DNA of 46,556 nt from positions 1-46,556 of the forward strand of contig DXMK01000001.1 in the NCBI GenBank assembly GCA_019414245.1, in the 5' to 3' direction. The stretch's first letter is position 1, and the number at the start of each line of letters is the position of its first letter. The translations under genes and the position numbers were made by a program. This stretch comes from Collinsella sp. (GTDB lineage: Bacteria; Actinomycetota; Coriobacteriia; Coriobacteriales; Coriobacteriaceae). This document shows, one piece after another, positions 42,807-46,556 of this stretch. The notes beneath the pieces are model-generated. The model was not told the DNA's origin. It ran no database searches and was given only the letters and a program-made list of their open reading frames with translations.

Positions 42807-42931
42807 GGGCAGGAATGAGGTCGCTTTCCAACGCATTCCGCAGGGGGCGGCATTATTTTGTAGCGCGAAGCGCGGATCAAAATAATGCCGCATGCCCGAG
42901 GACGCGTTGGAAAGCGACCTCATTCCTGCCC
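42807..42931 (-). repeat. long hairpin element E2, 125 bp, same family as E1 in reverse orientation
   Basis: The outer arms 42807-42834 and 42904-42931 are perfect complements over 28 bp. The inner stem (42848-42860 with 42878-42890) is a perfect 13 bp, and the tip is GCGC-GAA-GCGC (42863-42873). Read on the minus strand, the internal loops are GTCCTCGGGCATG and CCCCCTGCGGAAT, so GTCCTCG and CTGCGGAAT and the TTC tip match E1, while the arm sequences do not. Confidence 0.9.
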
Positions 42932-42988
42932 GAACAGGTCGGTCTACCTGCGCAATTACAAATTCGTAAACTTTTTTAAAAAAAGTGC

Positions 42989-43018
42989 TTGCACAGTTCT
43001 CGAATCATAGGTTATTAT
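42989..43018 (+). promoter_or_regulatory. promoter of tRNA-Leu
   Basis: TTGCAC (42989-42994) and TATTAT (43013-43018) are 18 bases apart. The AT-rich box just upstream (AACTTTTTT-AAAAAAAGTGC) recurs before the tRNA-Gly gene at the window end and looks like an UP-type element. Confidence 0.7.
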
Positions 43019-43075
43019 CTTCCTCGTTGAACGCGCGGGTCCAACAAAACGAACTGCGAATCAACAACATAGCAT

Positions 43076-43165
43076 GTCGGAGTGGCGGAATTGGCAGACG
43101 CGCTAGCTTGAGGTGCTAGTGACCGCTTTTTGGTCATGCGGGTTCAAGTCCCGCCTCCGACACCA
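43076..43165 (+). tRNA. tRNA-Leu (anticodon GAG)
   Basis: The 7-bp acceptor stem is GTCGGAG with CTCCGAC. The anticodon arm is CTAGC-TTGAGGT-GCTAG, giving GAG. A long variable arm (GACCGCTTTTTGGTC) shows a class II tRNA, and GGTTCAAGTCC is the T arm. CCA is encoded at 43163-43165. Confidence 0.97.
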
Positions 43166-43176
43166 TCGCATTTGAG

Positions 43177-43198
43177 AAGCCTCTTCGGAGGCTTTTTT
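43177..43198 (+). terminator. terminator of tRNA-Leu
   Basis: AAGCCTC-TTCG-GAGGCTT (43177-43194) with a TTCG tetraloop is followed by a run of T to 43198. Confidence 0.93.
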
Positions 43199-43224
43199 GT
43201 TACCGATAGACGGTGAGGTCCACG

Positions 43225-45570
43225 ATGGAAACGCTTGAGCGCAACGAGTGGGCAGACGTTGCCCAACTGGTCGAGATCACGAGCGATGCTGTCATCATTT
43301 GTGAGCTCGACGGAACCATCCTTCATGTGAATAATCGTTTGCTCGATCTGATGTGCGAGGAGCGCGCTGACGTCATCAACGGTGATGTCAAGGACGTTCT
43401 GTACTCGTCTGCCTTTGAGCGCGCGACCGAACATCGTCTGCCGTTTGAGACCGATGGCTGCGAGAGCGAGCTGATGCTCAAGCTGAGCGACGGGTCCTTT
43501 ATTCCCGTCTTGGTTCGCGCAGGTTCCGTTACGCCTCCGCGTATCTTTGGACGCCGCGCGCCGCGCGTCCTGGTGGCGCTTCACAGCATCGAAGAGCAGT
43601 ATTCCCACGATCGTCAGCTCAAACGTGCGCTATCGGAGCTTAGGGTGGCGAATAAACGCCTTTCGGGTACCCTTTCGGTCATTATGAGTACCGTGGGCTC
43701 CGATGAGCTCCCCAGCTTGCTCGATACCGTTTTGAATCGGCTCGTCGGAACGCTCGATGCCTCTGGAGCTGCGATTTATTTTTCTGAGAGCGGCGGTTTT
43801 AAGCTCCGCGGTGTTTCCAAGGAGCTGCATGATAGCTACCTTCCCGAATTTATGCCGTACGGCGCGGGCATTCCGACCTACGTGCTTCGTGAGTCGCGTG
43901 CCTGTCGTCTGTCGATCCAGCAGGACCTTGAGGGCGACCGGGTTGCTTCGGGTATGTTCATTGATTTGGACAATCGTTCCAAACACTTGCTGCGCGTGCA
44001 GGATATGCCTCCGTATCGCAGTGAGATCTGTCTTCCCGTGTTTTACGGCACGCAGGTGCTCGGTGTGTTGGAGGTCGGTTGGAAACGTCCACAGGCGCCA
44101 CTTGCCTATGACCTTAACGTGCTCGAGGTCATCTGCGATTACCTGTCTATTCAGATGGTCGGCATGGCGTCGAGCTTACGTTCGCGCCGCACGGCAGAAC
44201 TTGGTCGTTCGCTCAACGTGCTGCGCGATGAGCTTTTTACCTATCTTGATGATCCCGTCGTCGCTTCGCGCGCGGTATCGTCGGAAATTTGCGCCGTGCT
44301 CAACTGTCATTTTTGCCCCGTGGAGTATGATGCGGGTCTCGAAACCTATGTCATCGATTTTGAGGGCGGCAGTCGCGTAGCGTTGCCGGGCGATCCGGAG
44401 TCGCTCTTCTTTTCTGTCACGACGCCGGCAGCGCGCCTGGGATCAGCTTCCGATGGGTTCGAGACGTCGGTGCTGGGCGGGACGAGCGCTGACGATCTCA
44501 AGCACGTGCGCCTAACGCGCGTGGATGAATCCACGCCTATGGGTGCATGGCTGAGAGCCCACGGCCTGCCGTGTCAGGGACTGTATGTCGACTCCGGTAT
44601 CGAGGCGGGGCGCTATCGCTCGGAGGCGGATGACAAGCGAAACAACGATGCGATCGTTCACGCTGATGTCGCAAAGGGGCCGACAACGCGCGCCTTGCTG
44701 CTCCGTGATGGCAGCCAGGAACCAATCGACGACCTTGAATACGACTACATGGTGCATTTTGCTCACGATTTTGAGCTGATCTATGAGGGTGAGTCTCAAA
44801 AGCGCGAGGAGCGTCATATCGCTCAGACGCTTCAGATCGGCATGAGAAATTCGCTTGGTGACGTTCCGGGAATCGCCGCCGATTCGGTGTATCTATCGGC
44901 AACGAATTCGGCGCTGGTCGGCGGTGACTTCTATACGCTTGTTCGTCTTCCCGATGATTGCGCCGTTATGATTTTGGGAGATGTGTCCGGCAAGGGAATC
45001 GAGGCGGCGTCGATGTCGGCGCTCGTCAAGACGGCGCTGACGGCCTATGCCTGGGAGGGTGCGGGGCCTGCCCGCATGGCTCGCTCGCTCAATAGCATGC
45101 TCATGGGCTTTTCGAGAGTCGAGACGTTTGTGACGGCGTTTATCGCCAAGATCGATCTTAAGGCGGGTCGCGCTACCTATTGCTCTGCGGGACATCCTCC
45201 CACTATGGTCATTCGGCCGTCGTCGACGCCGCTTGGTGGCGGCGAGACCTGCGGGGGAGAAGTGGAGCTCCTTGGGTGTCAATCGGGCGTGATCGGTGCC
45301 TTTGAGAGCATGGTGTACGAGACGGGCGTCTTTACGTTCGCTCCTGGTGACATGCTCTTTATGTATACCGACGGAACGATCGAAGCGCGCGATCGCTCTG
45401 GTGCTTTCTTTGGCGAGCAACGCCTTCGCGATCTTTTGCTCTCTGTTTCGGGTGAGGGCGTATCGGGAATCTGCGGTAAGGTCTTGAGCGAGCTTGACCG
45501 CTTTACCGAGTCGGCGCTGGACGATGATATCGCGTTGGTTTCCCTTGAGTTTTTACGGGGCCGATCGTAG
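43225..45570 (+). CDS. PAS-GAF-SpoIIE (PP2C-type) serine phosphatase
   Basis: The 781-residue protein has three recognisable parts: a PAS domain at about 12-110 (VEITSDAVIICELDGTILHVNNRLLDLM), a GAF domain at about 150-310, and a SpoIIE/RsbU phosphatase domain at about 560-778. Metal-binding residues of the last are seen in LVGGDFYTLVRL, ILGDVSGKGIEAA, MYTDGTIEARD and DDDIALVSLEF. The 310-540 region is less clear and may be a second sensory domain. No membrane segment is seen. Such enzymes dephosphorylate STAS anti-anti-sigma proteins, and the next gene encodes one. GAGG 6 bases before the ATG at 43225 decides the start; a GTG at 43213 is in frame. The signal is unknown. Confidence 0.88.
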   Translation: METLERNEWADVAQLVEITSDAVIICELDGTILHVNNRLLDLMCEERADVINGDVKDVLYSSAFERATEHRLPFETDGCESELMLKLSDGSFIPVLVRAGSVTPPRIFGRRAPRVLVALHSIEEQYSHDRQLKRALSELRVANKRLSGTLSVIMSTVGSDELPSLLDTVLNRLVGTLDASGAAIYFSESGGFKLRGVSKELHDSYLPEFMPYGAGIPTYVLRESRACRLSIQQDLEGDRVASGMFIDLDNRSKHLLRVQDMPPYRSEICLPVFYGTQVLGVLEVGWKRPQAPLAYDLNVLEVICDYLSIQMVGMASSLRSRRTAELGRSLNVLRDELFTYLDDPVVASRAVSSEICAVLNCHFCPVEYDAGLETYVIDFEGGSRVALPGDPESLFFSVTTPAARLGSASDGFETSVLGGTSADDLKHVRLTRVDESTPMGAWLRAHGLPCQGLYVDSGIEAGRYRSEADDKRNNDAIVHADVAKGPTTRALLLRDGSQEPIDDLEYDYMVHFAHDFELIYEGESQKREERHIAQTLQIGMRNSLGDVPGIAADSVYLSATNSALVGGDFYTLVRLPDDCAVMILGDVSGKGIEAASMSALVKTALTAYAWEGAGPARMARSLNSMLMGFSRVETFVTAFIAKIDLKAGRATYCSAGHPPTMVIRPSSTPLGGGETCGGEVELLGCQSGVIGAFESMVYETGVFTFAPGDMLFMYTDGTIEARDRSGAFFGEQRLRDLLLSVSGEGVSGICGKVLSELDRFTESALDDDIALVSLEFLRGRS

Positions 45571-45651
45571 GCTGCGACGCTTGAGGGGCGAAACCTACAC
45601 GGTTGTAGATATGTGTGCATCGAGCGAGCTCTTTTGGGGAACCATGGTCGT

Positions 45652-46398
45652 ATGAATGAGTGGAATGACATAGCGGTTTTGACGCCACCGGGTGATGTCG
45701 ACATCGCCTCGGTGCCCGCGCTGCGCCGACGGTTGGATAATTTGATCGACCGGGGCGTGCGCCGCGTTGTCATCAATTGCCAGGCCGTGGGCTTTATCGA
45801 CTCGACGGGTTTGGCGTTTTTGCTTACACGCGCCAGAGAGCTCATGAGGCGAGAGGGCCTGCTTTCGCTCGTTAACGCCTCCGATGAGGTCATTCGCTTT
45901 TTGGAGATTGCCCGACTTGTCGACATCCTCCATGTTGCGGGCTTCGCTCGGGAGTCGATTCCTGCCATTCCGGTGGGGGAATTGCCTCGCTGGAGCAAGA
46001 GTGTCGAGGTGCGCCAGGGTATCGAGAACCTTCCATACTATCGTCATCGTATTGCCGAGCTACTCGAATCGCTTCCCCTGAGGCGTGATGAGCGCTATGA
46101 CGTCGCATTGGCATCGGGCGAGGCGCTGGGCAACGCGTATGACCATGCGGGTGGTATCGGATGCATCCTGACGGTTCAGGCCTATGGCGATCGTGTCGTG
46201 ATTGAGGTTGTCGACCGTGGGGCGGGCTATTCGATCGACGGGTCGAGTGAACCGGTTACGACTGAGGAACGCGGGCGTGGAATCAAGCTCATGCGCATGT
46301 TGGTCGACAACGTGGAGGTTACCCGTCGTACTGATGGTGCCGGTACGCGCGTTCGGATGGTAAAGCTGTTTAGCGGAACGTTGGAATCGTGCGCCTAG
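45652..46398 (+). CDS. STAS domain fused to RsbW-like HATPase (partner-switching protein)
   Basis: The 248-residue protein joins a STAS anti-sigma-factor antagonist domain (1 to about 105) to a GHKL/HATPase_c_2 domain of the RsbW type (about 125-240). The STAS domain has the phosphoryl-acceptor serine S51 in GFIDSTGLAFLL. The kinase domain shows the N box ALASGEALGNAYDHAGG, the G1 box VVDRGAGY and the G2 motif GRGIKLMRML. These are normally two proteins that bind and phosphorylate each other. The start at 45652 follows a distant GGGGA; an in-frame GTG at 45613 is less likely. It lies 81 bases after the phosphatase gene, so the two probably act together; no sigma factor gene is visible in the window. 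Confidence 0.85.
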   Translation: MNEWNDIAVLTPPGDVDIASVPALRRRLDNLIDRGVRRVVINCQAVGFIDSTGLAFLLTRARELMRREGLLSLVNASDEVIRFLEIARLVDILHVAGFARESIPAIPVGELPRWSKSVEVRQGIENLPYYRHRIAELLESLPLRRDERYDVALASGEALGNAYDHAGGIGCILTVQAYGDRVVIEVVDRGAGYSIDGSSEPVTTEERGRGIKLMRMLVDNVEVTRRTDGAGTRVRMVKLFSGTLESCA

Positions 46399-46442
46399 TA
46401 AATCGTTTTGGCATGTTTATCTGCCAAGAGCATGTGGCGAAC

Positions 46443-46491
46443 AACTTTTTTGAAAAAAGTACTTGCGTCTTTTGGGTAACTCGCGTAAATT
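46443..46491 (+). promoter_or_regulatory. promoter of tRNA-Gly with UP-like box
   Basis: AACTTTTTTGAAAAAAGT (46443-46460) precedes TTGCGT (46463-46468) and TAAATT (46486-46491), 17 bases apart. The upstream box resembles the one before tRNA-Leu. Confidence 0.6.
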
Positions 46492-46503
46492 AATAACCCG
46501 CAA

Positions 46504-46556
46504 GCGGACATGGCTCAGTTGGTAGAGCACAACCTTGCCAAGGTTGGGGTCGCGGG
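46504..46556 (+). tRNA. tRNA-Gly (anticodon GCC), cut by the window end
   Basis: The 5' acceptor strand GCGGACA, a D arm with GGCTCAGTTGGTAGAGC, and the anticodon arm CAACC-TTGCCAA-GGTTG give anticodon GCC. The T arm and 3' end lie beyond the window. Confidence 0.92.

Noticed and set aside
42493..42931. E1 and E2 as integron attC sites
   Set aside because: The R and L core motifs (GTTRRRY, RYYYAAC) are not at the ends, the arms are too long and too perfect, and no integrase gene or cassettes are present.
42493..42931. E1 and E2 as the two ends of an invertible segment
   Set aside because: Their outer arms are unrelated, so no shared inverted repeat flanks the 182 bases between them, and no recombinase gene is near.
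42482..42979. A 165-codon plus-strand open frame across both long hairpins
   Set aside because: It merely reads through two palindromes and a spacer, has no ribosome binding site and shows no protein-like composition.

Overview
The window looks like a chromosomal segment of a gut Coriobacteriia species, most likely Collinsella or a close relative. The evidence is the moderately high GC, the Actinobacteria-type order (coaE then uvrB; rapZ then whiA then gap-pgk-tpiA-gpmI-secG), and GTG starts. Two complete dipeptide/oligopeptide-type ABC operons and an oligopeptide-type sialic acid cassette also fit. The genus is an inference from gene content and order, not from a marker gene search.

Layout. 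Positions 1-3780 hold coaE, a small membrane-anchored lytic transglycosylase and uvrB. Positions 3800-9922 are on the minus strand and carry two FAD oxidoreductases, an Mrp/ApbC Fe-S carrier ATPase and an LtaS-like membrane sulfatase. Positions 10116-17261 carry uvrA, a YbaK-type deacylase, murJ and uvrC, so all three genes of the UvrABC excinuclease lie within 16 kb. Positions 17362-28055 are a sialic acid uptake and catabolism cassette: a promoter, a long foldable leader, a Tat-type lipoprotein, a permease, a permease-ATPase fusion, an ATPase, two tandem AXE1-like hydrolases (the second lacking its nucleophile), NanA, a ROK kinase and NanE. Positions 28157-30013 hold rapZ and whiA without yvcK between them. 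Positions 30207-34882 are lower glycolysis: gap, pgk, tpiA and gpmI. Positions 34943-35921 are an IS200/RAYT-type transposase unit with 37-bp inverted ends, followed by secG. Positions 36536-42478 are a five-gene oppABCDF operon. Positions 42479-43075 are a non-coding interval with two very long hairpins. Then come tRNA-Leu(GAG), a PAS-GAF-SpoIIE phosphatase, a STAS-HATPase fusion protein, and the start of tRNA-Gly(GCC), which is cut by the window end.

How the parts work together. The nan cassette should import N-acetylneuraminate, possibly trim O-acetyl groups, and convert it to GlcNAc-6-P. After deacetylation and deamination encoded elsewhere, this would enter glycolysis, part of which is encoded just downstream. 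The two last protein genes look like a partner-switching signalling pair.

The most unusual signal is the pair of 125-132 bp hairpins at 42493-42624 and 42807-42931. Their arms are perfect 28-29 bp palindromes with unrelated sequences, but they share the same unpaired internal motifs (GTCCTCG on one side, CTGCGGAAT on the other) and a three-base tip, in opposite orientations. This suggests a structured element family whose stems vary while the internal loop is conserved. A third, different long hairpin lies between the ROK kinase gene and nanE.
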